Source: Symbioplanes lichenis
GTDB lineage: Bacteria; Actinomycetota; Actinomycetes; Mycobacteriales; Micromonosporaceae
Length of the DNA stretch: 64,000 nt
Direction of reading: 5' to 3'
Assembly: GCF_030709675.1 (NCBI RefSeq)
Contig: NZ_JAUZQD010000003.1
Coordinates: 310,001-374,000, forward strand
The translations under genes were made by a program, and so were the position numbers. Below, in pieces: positions 20,301 to 29,193 of the stretch. Position 1 is the first letter of the stretch. Each line of letters opens with the position of its first letter. Below the pieces are notes generated by a model. The model did not search any database. It had not been told where the DNA came from and saw only the letters and a program-made list of their open reading frames with translations.

Positions 20301-20617
20301 CGGGCGACCTCCTCCGGCGGCGCGTCGGCCAGCCGGGCCACGACCTCGTCGTGTTCCGCCTCACCGGCCAGCCCTTTCTCCGCGGACACCAGCCTTTCCC
20401 GTACGCGTTGCCGCAGCTCCGCGGTGGCCGCCCGCCCGAACGTCACCAGCAGCAGCTCGTGCAGGCTCGCGTGACCCTCGGCGACGTACCGGGCCGCCAG
20501 CGCCGCGATGGTGTACGTCTTCCCGGTGCCCGCGCTGGCCTCCAGCACCACCGTGCCCTCGGGCAATTCGCCCCGCACGTCGAAGGCGGCCACTCCGCGC
20601 GTCATCGTGGCGGTCAC
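17342..20617 (-). CDS. recB: Exodeoxyribonuclease V beta subunit RecB
   Basis: 1091-residue helicase-nuclease. GTG 20617 was chosen: it overlaps the recC TGA (GTGA) and has GGGAGGA about 6 bases upstream; an ATG at 20605 is the alternative. UvrD-type motifs: LEASAGTGKTYTIAAL (Walker A, about residue 28), VVLVDEFQDTDPVQW (Walker B), LIGDPKQAIYAFRGADV, ILTVHASKGLEYPVVYLP. The C-terminal nuclease domain has YVVVDYKSNWLG, with the Asp and Lys of the RecB nuclease active site. Middle gene of recC-recB-recD. Unlike RecD it carries no tandem-repeat insert. Confidence 0.95.
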   Translation of the reverse strand: MTATMTRGVAAFDVRGELPEGTVVLEASAGTGKTYTIAALAARYVAEGHASLHELLLVTFGRAATAELRQRVRERLVSAEKGLAGEAEHDEVVARLADAPPEEVARRRARLATAIAGFDAATIATTHQFCHEVLASLGIAADTDRDAVFTEDPDDLVVEVADDLYLRKYAQPGAPAPAMSRDCALDVARQAVADSQARLEPCSAPAGSEAEARYRFAEAVRREVAHRKRTRRLTGYDDMLTGLAAVLTDPVRGPEASRRLRERYRVVLVDEFQDTDPVQWTIVRTAFHGHATLVLIGDPKQAIYAFRGADVVSYLAAAGAAPHHATLATNWRSDAPVLDAFATVLGEAALGDSRITVRPVAAAHSARRLHPGSPLRIRVVPRDGLPANKSGLVATDAARDAIARDLAVDMVGLLGPGTRLGDREIAPGDVAVLVRTHRQSLQVHDALTAAGVPAVLAGTTSVFGTVAARDWLALLEALEQPHRGTRVAAAARTGLVGWTTEQLAGAGEQEFEELGVTLRGWARLLATRGVAALLEAVTAAGMPARLLAWRSGERHLTDLRHVGMALHTAAAEGTLGLTAIAEWLRRRIDEAPHDMSLERSRRLESDAEAVQILTVHASKGLEYPVVYLPYAWDRHVGQPDLLHLHDDTGARVLDVGGSQGPGYATGAARHLAEEGGEDLRLLYVALTRAACQVVTWWAPTANTKASALHRFLFGRPAAGETPKPEYPVPDDATAWAHLQSLAGPAVTVERVQPAPPVRLPALTPARPELAAARFTRSLDFGWRRTSYSRLTAGVHETPGVGSEPETGVITDEELPAAPEAGGGPLSPMADLPSGAAFGTLVHTLLEDLDFTSADLYTALTARAAELLARTALTVEPAALAAALLPALHTPLGPLAGGRSLTDFAPADRLAELDFELPLDGGDHSRDTPPVTLGTLGDLLARHLGPGDPVAGYADQLRAPGLGDQRLRGYLTGSIDAVLRLPGPRYVVVDYKSNWLGEPGQPLTAHHYRPAALTRAMIAAQYPLQALLYAVALHRYLRWRQPGYDPEEHLGGVLYLFLRGMCGPDGFPYGVFSWQPPAALIVDVSDLLDGIS

Positions 20618-23600
20618 GGCTGGTCCTCCCGCTCGGCCGCGCACAGGGGCCGCCACAGCCGCATCGCCAGCTCCCCGAAACGGGTCGGCTCGGTCGTGCC
20701 CGCCGCCGTCAGCAGCCGGTCGAAGGGCGCGTGGTCGCCGAGGACCATGGCGTGGCCCGCGTCCTCGTTCTCGCCGATGCCTTGGAACCGGGACCACTCG
20801 GCGGCGGCCTTGGTCTGCGCGGCTTCCGCGGTGCCGTTGCGCAGGCGGCACCGGGCGTACGCGTGGGAGCTCTTCGCGGGCAACGGCAACGGCTCGCGCA
20901 TCCCCTCGTCGTGCAGGCCGACCAGATCGTGCAGGGTGCGCCGGGCGGTCTCCGGACCGAGTGGGCCGTACGTGCAGCGGCGCACCCCGCCCGTGCCCCG
21001 GCCGATGGTGACGGCCTGCCAGGGGGTTCCGGGGCGGGCGGCGGTCAGGGCGAGGACGGTCAGCCAGGCGCGCAGGCGGTGTTTGGGACTGATCCGGGCG
21101 TACGAGACCACAACCGCACAGTTCCCGTGCACGCCGGATACGGTTCCGTCGAGACGGCGTCCGTCCGGCAGTGTCAGGGATACGTCGAGCGCGGTGGGCG
21201 TACCCGTCAGATGCGTCTGCGCCGCGGCCGCGAGGGGCGCCACTTCATCGGCCATAGCCTGCAGCAGCCGCCGTCCGAGGGGGCCGGGTGGCACCGTGCC
21301 GCGCCGCCACTCGGCCTGGACGCAGCGGTCGAGGTCGGCGCCGCGCAGCAACGCCTGCAGCAGCCGCTCGCCGACCGCCCAGCGCTGCAGGCCGTCCAGC
21401 TCGACGGGCAGCCCGTCGCCGGGGTCGGCGTCGTCGGTGAAGAAGCTCAACCCGAGGCGCCGCCGCAGAAACGCGCGCACCGGATGCTCCACAAAGGACT
21501 TGAGATCGTCGAGGCTCGTCACGTCGGCCACGGTCGACTGGAGGGGCGTGGCCAGGAACGGCGGGTCGGCCCTCCGTGGCCCGGCGCCGGCCTCCGCCCC
21601 GGCCAGCGCCACCGGATCGAAGCTGAACGGCGCGCCGGCGGCGAAGTTGCGCTGGTCGAAAGGCTGCAGCGGGTGCCGGGTCACGCTCGTTCCGAGTACG
21701 TCCAGCATCTCGTCGAGAGGTACGGCCGGCGGGCGCGGCGCGTTGGTCCGCTCGTCCGCACCCGAGTAGAGCAGGACGAGCTTGTCCGTCGCCGCCATGA
21801 CGGCGTCGAGCAGCAGCTGGCGGTCCTCGCCGCGCGGATCCCGTTCCCCGGCACAGGGATCCCGGGCGAGCACGTCGTCGCCGTCCACCCCGGCCGAGCG
21901 CGGAAAGACGCCGTCGTCGAGCCCGAGCACGCACACCACCCGGTGCGGCACCGAGCGCATCGGCACCATCGTGCAGATCGTCAGGTCGCCGGTCCGGAAG
22001 TTGGCCCGGGTCGGCCGCCCGCGCAACCGCTCGTCGAGCAGGGAACGTACGTCCGGCAGTGTGAGCATCGTGTCGACCGGCTCCGCCGTGAGCTCGGCCC
22101 GCAGTTGAGCCGCCTGCCAGGAGTCCGCATCCGGCACCGCCGTCAGTGCATCCACGGCGGCCACCAGCGCATCCAGCCAGGCCTGCGGCGGATGCTCGCC
22201 GGACAGGCTCGCCAGGGCGCTCGTCAACCGGTCGGTGAACTCCGCCAGCCGCCCCACGAGGTCCACGTCCCCGGCGTCGACGTCGTCCAGCGGCAGCGCG
22301 GTGCCGAGCCAGCTCAGCTCGTCCTCGCTCATCGCCACGCCGAGCAGCACCCGGTCGAGCCCGGCCTCCCACGTGTTCGGGCGCACGCCGTCGAGCTTCC
22401 ACCGCGCGCGATGCGCCGCGTCCAGACCCCAGCGCACGCCCGAGTGCACCACCAGGTCACGGAGGCGGTCCAGGTCGTCGTCGCGCAGCCCGAAACGCCG
22501 GCGTACGGGCGCCGCGGCGATCAGGTCGAGCACCTGCGCGGCGGTCACCCGGGCGCCGGCGAGCTCGAGCAACCGTGCCGCCACCCCGAACAGCGGGTTC
22601 ACCTGGCGCAGCGCCCGATCGGCCAGCTTGACCCGCAGCCGGTGCGCCGGATGCGCCGCCTCGGATCCCAGCCCGAACGAAGCGGACACCAGCGGCGCGA
22701 ACGTCTCGATGTCCGGGCACATGACAAGAATGTCGCGCGGCTCGAGGGTGGGATCGTCGGCCAGCAGATGCAGGACTGTTTCGCGCAGGACCTCGACCTG
22801 GCGGCCAGGGCCGTGGCAGGCGTGGACCTGGACGCTGCTGTCGGCCGGGCCGATGGCCTGAGTGGTCGAGGTGTCGTCGGTGATCGCTTGTTGCAGCCGC
22901 CGGAGTTGCGTGTCGGGTGCTCCTTGCATGGGTTCTTGCGTTGTGGCGGCCTCTCTCTTGCCGGCCGGGTAGTGGTGATCCTCGACGGGGACGCCTGGCG
23001 CGGCGAGGAGCAGTTGCAGCTCCCGGGCGTCGCGGCCGAGCGAGGCGAGCAGCGGGTGGCGGGGGAGCGCTGCCGTCGGATCGTCGCGCCTCGGGAGGCG
23101 GGTGCGCTTCCGGGCGTACGGGCGAACGGCCTCCCACAGCGCGGGGGAGGGGTGCGGCAGCCAGAGGTGAACGTCACGGTGCTCGGCCAGGGCAGCGAGA
23201 ACGGCGATGTGCGCGGCGGGCAGCCGGGTGAGCCCGAAGACCGACAGGCGACCGGGCAGGGAGGAGACCTGCGGATCGGTGTGCAGCAGGTCTTGCACGG
23301 TACTCAGACGGGTGGCCGGATCCGGCTCGGCGAGATGCCGGGTCAGGCGGCGCCAGAGCTCGGGCTGCCAGCGCAGGTCCCCGGGCACGCCGGTGTCACT
23401 GCCTGCGGTCCACTGCCGGAGCATCTCGGGCCGGTGCAGCGCATAGGAGGTGAAGAGGCCGGCGAGGTGCCGGGCCGTGGCGTACCGGCGGCCGCGACGG
23501 ATCTCGTCCCCGTCCAGGTAGGTCGCGAGCGGACGGCACCAGTCCTCGTGCAGCGACCCGTCGATGACGTCGAGCACCGGCCAGACGAGCCGGTCGGGGT

Positions 23601-23958
23601 GCCAGGGATCCTCGCGCGGCGCATCGGTGTCCGCCTTGTCGGTGGCCCGCGCGATGAGCTCGGGGACGCCGGGGAACTCGACGTTCGCGCACACGCCGCC
23701 GCTGCTCTTCAAGGCGACGCCAGGCCGGATGTCGCTGCTGGTCTCCGCGGGTCCGTGGCGGGCGGTGGCTTGGCTTCGGTGGGCGGGGGCTCCGGCGCCG
23801 AGGTGGTGGCTCAGGCGCTGGGCAAGCCACCGTTCGACGCCGCGGGACGGGACGCTGACGATCTCGGGCGTGAACGGATCGCCGAGCGGCTCACGGAGGA
23901 CCCCGGCCAGGGCATCGGCGAGGCGATCCGCCCGTTCGGCCCGATGTACTCGCAGCAT
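20614..23958 (-). CDS. recC: Exodeoxyribonuclease V gamma subunit RecC
   Basis: 1114-residue RecC, which holds an inactive helicase/nuclease fold and reads Chi in the RecBCD complex. VSVPSRGVERWLAQRL near the N-terminus, LSVFGLTRLPAAHI, ILVMCPDIETFAPLV, VVCVLGLDDGVFPR and SFFTDDADPGDGLP are RecC landmarks. ATG 23958 is the first start of the frame and is divergent from the NUDIX gene 106 bases away. Overlaps recB by 4 bases. Confidence 0.94.
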   Translation of the reverse strand: MLRVHRAERADRLADALAGVLREPLGDPFTPEIVSVPSRGVERWLAQRLSHHLGAGAPAHRSQATARHGPAETSSDIRPGVALKSSGGVCANVEFPGVPELIARATDKADTDAPREDPWHPDRLVWPVLDVIDGSLHEDWCRPLATYLDGDEIRRGRRYATARHLAGLFTSYALHRPEMLRQWTAGSDTGVPGDLRWQPELWRRLTRHLAEPDPATRLSTVQDLLHTDPQVSSLPGRLSVFGLTRLPAAHIAVLAALAEHRDVHLWLPHPSPALWEAVRPYARKRTRLPRRDDPTAALPRHPLLASLGRDARELQLLLAAPGVPVEDHHYPAGKREAATTQEPMQGAPDTQLRRLQQAITDDTSTTQAIGPADSSVQVHACHGPGRQVEVLRETVLHLLADDPTLEPRDILVMCPDIETFAPLVSASFGLGSEAAHPAHRLRVKLADRALRQVNPLFGVAARLLELAGARVTAAQVLDLIAAAPVRRRFGLRDDDLDRLRDLVVHSGVRWGLDAAHRARWKLDGVRPNTWEAGLDRVLLGVAMSEDELSWLGTALPLDDVDAGDVDLVGRLAEFTDRLTSALASLSGEHPPQAWLDALVAAVDALTAVPDADSWQAAQLRAELTAEPVDTMLTLPDVRSLLDERLRGRPTRANFRTGDLTICTMVPMRSVPHRVVCVLGLDDGVFPRSAGVDGDDVLARDPCAGERDPRGEDRQLLLDAVMAATDKLVLLYSGADERTNAPRPPAVPLDEMLDVLGTSVTRHPLQPFDQRNFAAGAPFSFDPVALAGAEAGAGPRRADPPFLATPLQSTVADVTSLDDLKSFVEHPVRAFLRRRLGLSFFTDDADPGDGLPVELDGLQRWAVGERLLQALLRGADLDRCVQAEWRRGTVPPGPLGRRLLQAMADEVAPLAAAAQTHLTGTPTALDVSLTLPDGRRLDGTVSGVHGNCAVVVSYARISPKHRLRAWLTVLALTAARPGTPWQAVTIGRGTGGVRRCTYGPLGPETARRTLHDLVGLHDEGMREPLPLPAKSSHAYARCRLRNGTAEAAQTKAAAEWSRFQGIGENEDAGHAMVLGDHAPFDRLLTAAGTTEPTRFGELAMRLWRPLCAAEREDQP

Positions 23959-24064
23959 GCCTGCCTCGTCCCCGCTCGAGACTGCTCAGGCCGTACCGTA
24001 TATGAGTATTTTTCGAACCTCGCCCGGTTCCGGGGAACTGCTCCCGCCGGAATATGATCGCCGC

Positions 24065-24466
24065 GTGCCCACCCTGCGCATCGTCGCCGCCGTGATCCGC
24101 AACCCGCAGGGCCACTGGCTCCTCGTCCGCAAGCGCGGCACCACCGCCTTCATGCAGCCCGGCGGCAAGCTCGAACCCGGCGAGTCCCCCGACCAGGCCC
24201 TGGTCCGCGAGCTGAAGGAAGAGCTCGACCTCGCCGTCGGCCCGGCCGACCTGACCCACGTCGGCCGCTTCACCGCCCGAGCCGCCAACGAAGCCGGCTT
24301 CATGATCGACGCCGACGTCTACACGGCGCCGTCCATCACCGACGCCGTCCCGCTGGCCGAGCTCGAAGAGGCCCGCTGGGTCGACCTGCTCGCCTCCGGC
24401 GCCCTCGAACTGGCTCCCCTCCTCACCGACCACCTGCTTCCCCTCCTTCGCGACGGCCGCCTCTGA
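24065..24466 (+). CDS. NUDIX hydrolase
   Basis: 133-residue NUDIX protein. The box reads GKLEPGESPDQALVRELKEE, matching G-x5-E-x7-R-E-U-x-E-E; the final Gly of the consensus is Asp (LDL), a mild deviation. GTG 24065 starts the conserved VPTLRIVAAVIRN strand; no strong ribosome site precedes it. LLVRKRGTTAFMQPGG resembles nucleotide-diphosphate hydrolases of the MutT group. Substrate not determinable. Confidence 0.9.
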   Translation: MPTLRIVAAVIRNPQGHWLLVRKRGTTAFMQPGGKLEPGESPDQALVRELKEELDLAVGPADLTHVGRFTARAANEAGFMIDADVYTAPSITDAVPLAELEEARWVDLLASGALELAPLLTDHLLPLLRDGRL

Positions 24467-24781
24467 GCTGCATCGGCTGCTGTCGAGCACGCATCGGTCG
24501 CCCCTGAGTCCGCGCCGCTCTCCTCAGCCCGCGCCGCTCTTCTCGGCCCGCGCCGCTCTTCTCGGCCCGCGCCGGTCGCCTCTGGGTCCGCGCCGCTCTT
24601 CCAGCCCGCGCCGGTTGCCCTGAGTTCTCGCCAGACTGTCCAAGCCTGCACGCCTTCTGTTGGCGCGCGCGGAGGCTCGACCGGCCGTTTGCGTACGCCG
24701 ACGATCGAGTTGTGCAGATGGTGGCAGTCGATCTCCACCGCCGGGTGCTGGATTCGGAAACCGTCGTACAGGTGTTCGATA
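24467..24781. repeat. Intergenic region with a degenerate 22-bp repeat
   Basis: About 24500-24620 holds five or six copies of a CGCGCCGCTCTTCTCGGCC-like unit; the remainder shows no gene, promoter or terminator I can support. Confidence 0.6.
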
Positions 24782-26068
24782 ATGGGCCGCATGTTGGCAG
24801 ACGTGCAGCAACTCGGGCAGGACGCGGCGAAGCTCGCCGCGTCCCCCTTGTGGCCGCTCGCCGACGACGATCTCATCGAGGTCCTGCGCGCGGCGCGCCA
24901 CCTCGAGCAGGCCGCAGCCGTCCTCCAGGCCCGCGTGGTGCAGCAGGCCGCCTCGCGAGGTGTCCCGCAGGCGCAAGGTCACCGCAGCACGGCCGGCTGG
25001 CTACGGTCGACGCTGGTTCTCGACGCTCAACCGGCCCGCGAGCTGACCGAGTTCGCCGCCGCCATGAAAAGCCCGGCCCTCCAGGAGGCGGTGCTCGACG
25101 GGCGAGCCGATCTGCGCCAGGCGACCGTCATCGCGGCCACCTGCAAGTCGATCCCCGCCGAGCTGGCCGACCACGACGAGGTCGGCCTGGCGGAGGCAGC
25201 CGGCCTCGTCGAGCAGGCCGAACGCACCCAGATCGACATGGCCGCCCGCCTGACCGCCCACCAGCTGCGCCGGATCGGTGAGCGCATCCTCGCCCACGTC
25301 GCCCCGCAGATCGCCGAGCGCGCCGACGAGGCCGCCCTCGCTCGTCAGGAGGCCCGCGCCCACGCCGGCCGCGGCCTCACCCTGTCCCGGCCGCACAACG
25401 GTCTGGTGCGCGTGTCCGGCCTCCTTGAGGCCGAGGACGCCGCCGTGGTCCAGTCCGCCCTGCACCCCCTGTGCCGCCCGGTTGCCGGCGACGACCGCAC
25501 CCCGCCGCAACGCCGAGCCGACGCCCTGACCGAGGTGTGCCGCCTCGCCCTGCGCACCACCGAGCTCCCCGCCGACGGAGGCGAGCCCGCCCACCTGGCC
25601 GTCACCGTCGCCTACGACCCCCTGACCCGCACCCTGGGCAGCGCGGTCACCGACACGGGCGAGCGACTGTCCGCCGGTGCCGCCCGCCGCCTGGCCTGCG
25701 ACGCCCGCATCCTCCCCTTCGTCCTCGGCGGCGCCGGCCAGATCCTCGACGCCGGCCGCAGCCGCCGCCTCGCCACCGGCCCCCTGCGCCGGGCCTTGGC
25801 CGTGCGCGACCACGGCTGCGCCTTCCCCGACTGCGAACGCCCCCCACGCTGGACCGAAGCCCACCACATCACCCCCTGGACCGAGGGCGGCCCCACAGCC
25901 CTGGACAACCTCGTCCTCCTCTGCCGCCCCCACCACCGCCTGATCCACAACGACAACCCCACCTGGCGCATCCACCTGGACCCCGACCGCCTGCCCACCT
26001 TCATCCCACCGCCAACCCTCGACCCCGACCAACACCCCCGCCGCAACCTCTACCACCCACGCCGGTAG
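24782..26068 (+). CDS. DUF222 / HNH endonuclease-domain protein
   Basis: 428 residues. The N-terminal DUF222 region (about 1-300: LEQAAAVLQARVVQQAA, HRSTAGWLRSTLVLDAQPAR, GRADLRQATVIA) leads to an HNH nuclease (about 345-400: HGCAFPDCERPPRWTEAHHI, GGPTALDNLVLLCRPHH). The zinc-binding Cys pairs and catalytic His are present. These proteins occur in many copies in actinobacterial genomes and their role is not established. ATG 24782 or 24791 could be the start; neither has a clear ribosome site. Confidence 0.88.
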   Translation: MGRMLADVQQLGQDAAKLAASPLWPLADDDLIEVLRAARHLEQAAAVLQARVVQQAASRGVPQAQGHRSTAGWLRSTLVLDAQPARELTEFAAAMKSPALQEAVLDGRADLRQATVIAATCKSIPAELADHDEVGLAEAAGLVEQAERTQIDMAARLTAHQLRRIGERILAHVAPQIAERADEAALARQEARAHAGRGLTLSRPHNGLVRVSGLLEAEDAAVVQSALHPLCRPVAGDDRTPPQRRADALTEVCRLALRTTELPADGGEPAHLAVTVAYDPLTRTLGSAVTDTGERLSAGAARRLACDARILPFVLGGAGQILDAGRSRRLATGPLRRALAVRDHGCAFPDCERPPRWTEAHHITPWTEGGPTALDNLVLLCRPHHRLIHNDNPTWRIHLDPDRLPTFIPPPTLDPDQHPRRNLYHPRR

Positions 26069-26741
26069 ACCCCGCGCCGGTAGATCCGTGCCCCGGTCGA
26101 CCCGTGCGCTGTTAAGCCGGCGCTGGTGGGCCCGTGCGCTGGTGAGCCCCACGCCGGTAGGCCCGTGCGCTGGTAAGCCCCGCGTCGGGTGTATCCCATG
26201 CCGGTGAATCCCGCGCCGATGAGCCACCGCGCGCCGACAGACGCTCGGGCCGTCCGGCTGCCCCTGTGGTCTTCAGGCAGCCGCCCGTGCCGTCCGTCAG
26301 ACCGCCCCGCAGTGACTCCGGTCGCCTGCTCACCGTCGTACGCGGTCACTCCGGCCGTGTCATCAGCTCTCCGTCGTCCGGCACTCGCCTTCGCCGATCC
26401 GCCTGCCCGTCACTCTCCGGTTCGCCGGACCGCCACTGACAGCCCGCAGCCCGCAGCCCGCAGCCACAGCCGCAGCACCCGCCGAGCGCCGCGAGCCCGC
26501 AGTCACAGATACAGCCGTGAGCGACGCGAGTTCGCAGCGCCGGCCGCAACCGTGAGTGCCGTGAGCCCCGTAGCGCGGCCGCAGCCGTCAACGCCGCGAG
26601 CCCGCAGCCGCAGCCGTCGGCGTCAGGAATCCGCAACTGCTGGCCACAGCTATCAGCCGCAGACACGTCAGCCGTGAGCTGCCAGCTGCAGCTGCCAGCT
26701 GCCGGTCGCCAGTCGGCGGAGTGCTGGCGGGCGGGTGGTGG
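26069..26741. repeat. Repeat-rich gene-free stretch, 673 bp
   Basis: 26080-26230 contains degenerate 20-24-bp units (CCCGTGCGCTGGTAAGCC-like). 26430-26700 contains short CAGCCCG/CAGCCGCAG runs and several CAGCTGC palindromes near 26680-26700. It separates convergent genes. No gene or CRISPR is evident; open frames across it have repetitive, low-complexity translations. Confidence 0.65.
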
Positions 26742-27341
26742 TCAGGCGCGGAGTACTTCGGAGAGTTTGCCGGCGGCGCGCATGGCGGCGAGGCGGCCTT
26801 GGTGGAGGACGGTGAGGTCTTCGACGGCGCAGGCGGGTGGGCTGTGGTTGACGGCAGCGGCGAGGGCTTCGTGGCGGCGGGACCAGGTGTGGAGGCTTTC
26901 GACGAGTTCGTGTTCTTGTTCGGTAGGGGTGAGGTCGGTGCTGGCGAGGCGGTCGAGGAGGCGGGTGCGGTAGGGCCAGTAGGACCAGACTTTGGTTTCG
27001 TCGATGAGTTGTTCGACGGGGTCGGTGCGGAGGTAGCGGAGGGCGAGTTGGATGGCGTCGGGGGTGCCGGCGGCGATGAGGTCGTCGACCATGCGGTGGC
27101 GGGCGTGGGCGCCGGCGACTTCGTAGAAGGTGCTGCGGCAGCCGTGGGGGCGGGCGGCGGCGACGACGCTTTTCCAGGTGAGGGGGGTGCCGGGGCGGGC
27201 GGCGAGGAGTTCGGTGACGGCTTGGAAGTAGACGATCTTGGTGTGCCAGTGGTTGCGGCGCGGCGACCGGTTGGCGGACAGCCGGGCGTGCCAGTCACCG
27301 ATGACGGTGTGCTGCAGGTCCATTGTGATCATCGACGACAT
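26742..27341 (-). CDS. Small TetR-like regulator, family uncertain
   Basis: 199 residues, acidic/basic mixed, no signal peptide. ATG 27341 has AAAGGGA about 9 bases upstream. Residues about 35-75 (VYFQAVTELLAAR, TWKSVVAAARPHGCRSTFYE) resemble a TetR helix-turn-helix with the STFYEVAG recognition helix; the rest is helical, with YWPYRTRLLDRL. I do not recognise a specific family. It lies 67 bases after the monooxygenase stop and in the same direction, so it may be the last gene of that transcript and a regulator of the biosynthetic cluster. Confidence 0.6.
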   Translation of the reverse strand: MSSMITMDLQHTVIGDWHARLSANRSPRRNHWHTKIVYFQAVTELLAARPGTPLTWKSVVAAARPHGCRSTFYEVAGAHARHRMVDDLIAAGTPDAIQLALRYLRTDPVEQLIDETKVWSYWPYRTRLLDRLASTDLTPTEQEHELVESLHTWSRRHEALAAAVNHSPPACAVEDLTVLHQGRLAAMRAAGKLSEVLRA

Positions 27342-27408
27342 CGCGGTGTGTCCCTTTCACGTCGGCTGGAGGCGTTTCGAGAGTGACGGGCCCGGGGTGC
27401 CGGGCGCA

Positions 27409-28917
27409 TCACGCGTTCACGTGGTCCTGGCGGACACGACCGGTGACGGCGTCCAGGACCCGGTCCCAGTCGGCCGGCGCGTGGTCGCCGTCCCAGGCCA
27501 CCTGCTGGTCCGGGCGGACGAGCAGCAGGCGGCTGAGGCGGCTCGCGCGCACTGTCGCGTCCGCGAGACTCAGGTGGGTCATCGGGATGCCGCGCTTGTC
27601 GGCGGCGGCGACCATCGGCTCGCCCGTACGCTCCTCGGTCAAATCCACCAGCGTGAGCTGCGGGCCGAGCCGGTCGAAGAGATTGGCCCCGTCGGTCAGC
27701 CGGACGGCGGGCAGCCGGGCGCCCGCCTCGGCCGTGCCCGCGACGTCCACCTGCGGCGCCTCCTGGCTCAGCACCCCGGCCAGCACCTCGGCCGACGCGC
27801 CCGCCGCGGCCAGCCGGCCGAAGCGGTGCCGGGTCTCCAGGGCGCGGGCCGCCAGTTCCCGGTCGATCAGCGCGCGGCGGCGGCGCTCGTCCTCGTAGCT
27901 GGCCAGCAGTGCCGGGCCGCCCCAGCCACGTACGGTGGCGGCCAGTTTCCAGCCCAGGTCCACGGCGTCGCCCACGCACGTGTCCACGGTGTCCCCGACG
28001 GGGTGGAACCGGTGCGCCGACTCACCCGCCAGATACACCGTGCCCTGCCGGTACGCGGCCGCCACGCGCAGCGCCTCCTCCGACTGGGCGACCCCGAGCA
28101 CCTCGGCTGTGCCGGCGCGGATGCCCAGGCGGGCCAGCAGCGCCGCCGGGTCGGGCAGAGCGGCCTCCTCGGCGGACAGCGGCAGGTGACCGATCCACAA
28201 CTTCCGGTCGTGGTGCCACGTCAGGGTCACCCCGCTCGCGATCACGGTGCAGGGATGAGCCGTCGTACGGGCCACGTCCGCGCTGCGGAACCACACGGTG
28301 CAGTGGTGCACGGGCGGCGTCAGATGCTCCATCGGCACGCCCAGACACCGGCGTACGGTGCTCTGCGCGCCGTCGCACCCCGCGAGGAAGCGCGCCTGCA
28401 CCACGTGCCGGGTGCCCGTGCCCGCCTCGAGCAGCGTGGCGACCGTACCGGTGGGCTCGGGCCGCAGGTCGGCGAACGTCCAGCCCTCCCGCAGGTCGAC
28501 CAGCTCGTTGCCGCGGATCGAGTCGCGCAGCCCGGCGATCAGCAGCTCGGCCGGCAGCAGCGAGTACGGCTCGACGGGCGGCGTGCCGTCGGTGCTCCCG
28601 GCGTACGCGCGGAGCAGCTCGTTGGCCGACGGCACCTGCGAGACGTGCACGGGCGGCTGGTCGAGGCGCCGTGTCCAGATCACGTCGGCGGGGGAGTCGG
28701 GGTCGAGCCCGCGCCCGCGGATCCAGCCGGTGAGCCCGAGGCGGCGCAACAACTCCATGCTGCGCCCGCTGACCAGCGTCAGGCCCGGTTGATGCGGGGG
28801 CTTCGCCGAGCGCTCCACGACCGTACTGCGGACGCCGTGATGGGCCAGTTCCAGCGCGAGCACCGAGCCCGCGACGCCGGCCCCGACGATGAGAACGGGA
28901 GTGCGCAGCGTGGCCAT
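27409..28917 (-). CDS. FAD-dependent aromatic monooxygenase (PheA/TfdB-like)
   Basis: 502 residues. ATG 28917 with GAAGGAA 7 bases upstream starts MATLRTPVLIVGAGVAGSVL, the FAD-binding GxGxxG. RFLAGCDGAQSTVRR is the DG motif and YLAGESAHRFHPVGDTVD the GD motif, where the usual Asp is Glu and the GGQGMN loop reads GDTVDT. A C-terminal thioredoxin-like domain (LTLVDLTEE, LLVRPDQQVAWD) is typical of phenol/polyketide hydroxylases. It may hydroxylate an aromatic intermediate of the adjacent cluster. Lies between the LAL regulator and the TetR-like gene, same strand. Confidence 0.85.
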   Translation of the reverse strand: MATLRTPVLIVGAGVAGSVLALELAHHGVRSTVVERSAKPPHQPGLTLVSGRSMELLRRLGLTGWIRGRGLDPDSPADVIWTRRLDQPPVHVSQVPSANELLRAYAGSTDGTPPVEPYSLLPAELLIAGLRDSIRGNELVDLREGWTFADLRPEPTGTVATLLEAGTGTRHVVQARFLAGCDGAQSTVRRCLGVPMEHLTPPVHHCTVWFRSADVARTTAHPCTVIASGVTLTWHHDRKLWIGHLPLSAEEAALPDPAALLARLGIRAGTAEVLGVAQSEEALRVAAAYRQGTVYLAGESAHRFHPVGDTVDTCVGDAVDLGWKLAATVRGWGGPALLASYEDERRRRALIDRELAARALETRHRFGRLAAAGASAEVLAGVLSQEAPQVDVAGTAEAGARLPAVRLTDGANLFDRLGPQLTLVDLTEERTGEPMVAAADKRGIPMTHLSLADATVRASRLSRLLLVRPDQQVAWDGDHAPADWDRVLDAVTGRVRQDHVNA

Positions 28918-29193
28918 GATTGGATTCCTTCCCCCGGACGGCCTGACAAGGGCCATGCTGGGGCGGATCCTGTCGCGCGGCTATCACGTATCCACGGGGT
29001 TCTGCGCCGGATGCCGCTCGGTGGTGCCGGAATTGTCCGGCTGAGCCCGCTGGCGACGCCGGAAGACAGGTCGACGCTACGCGGTCTCGCGCGGTGAAGA
29101 CTGTCGGCGCTTGAAGACAGGGCGATGCCACACGGGCTCGGCAGCGACGGTCGTCGGCAGGCTCCCGGGGTCAGGGCGACGCCGCGCGGGGTT

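Noticed and set aside
17474..21769. 1431-codon open frame opposite recB and recC
   Set aside because: A shadow of high-GC codon bias; no recognisable motif, while the opposite strand encodes complete RecB and RecC motifs.
20731..24057. 1108-codon open frame opposite recC
   Set aside because: Same reason: low-information translation antisense to a conserved gene.
24500..26741. Possible CRISPR array
   Set aside because: The repeats are degenerate, directly adjacent and without unique spacers of constant length; no cas genes are nearby.
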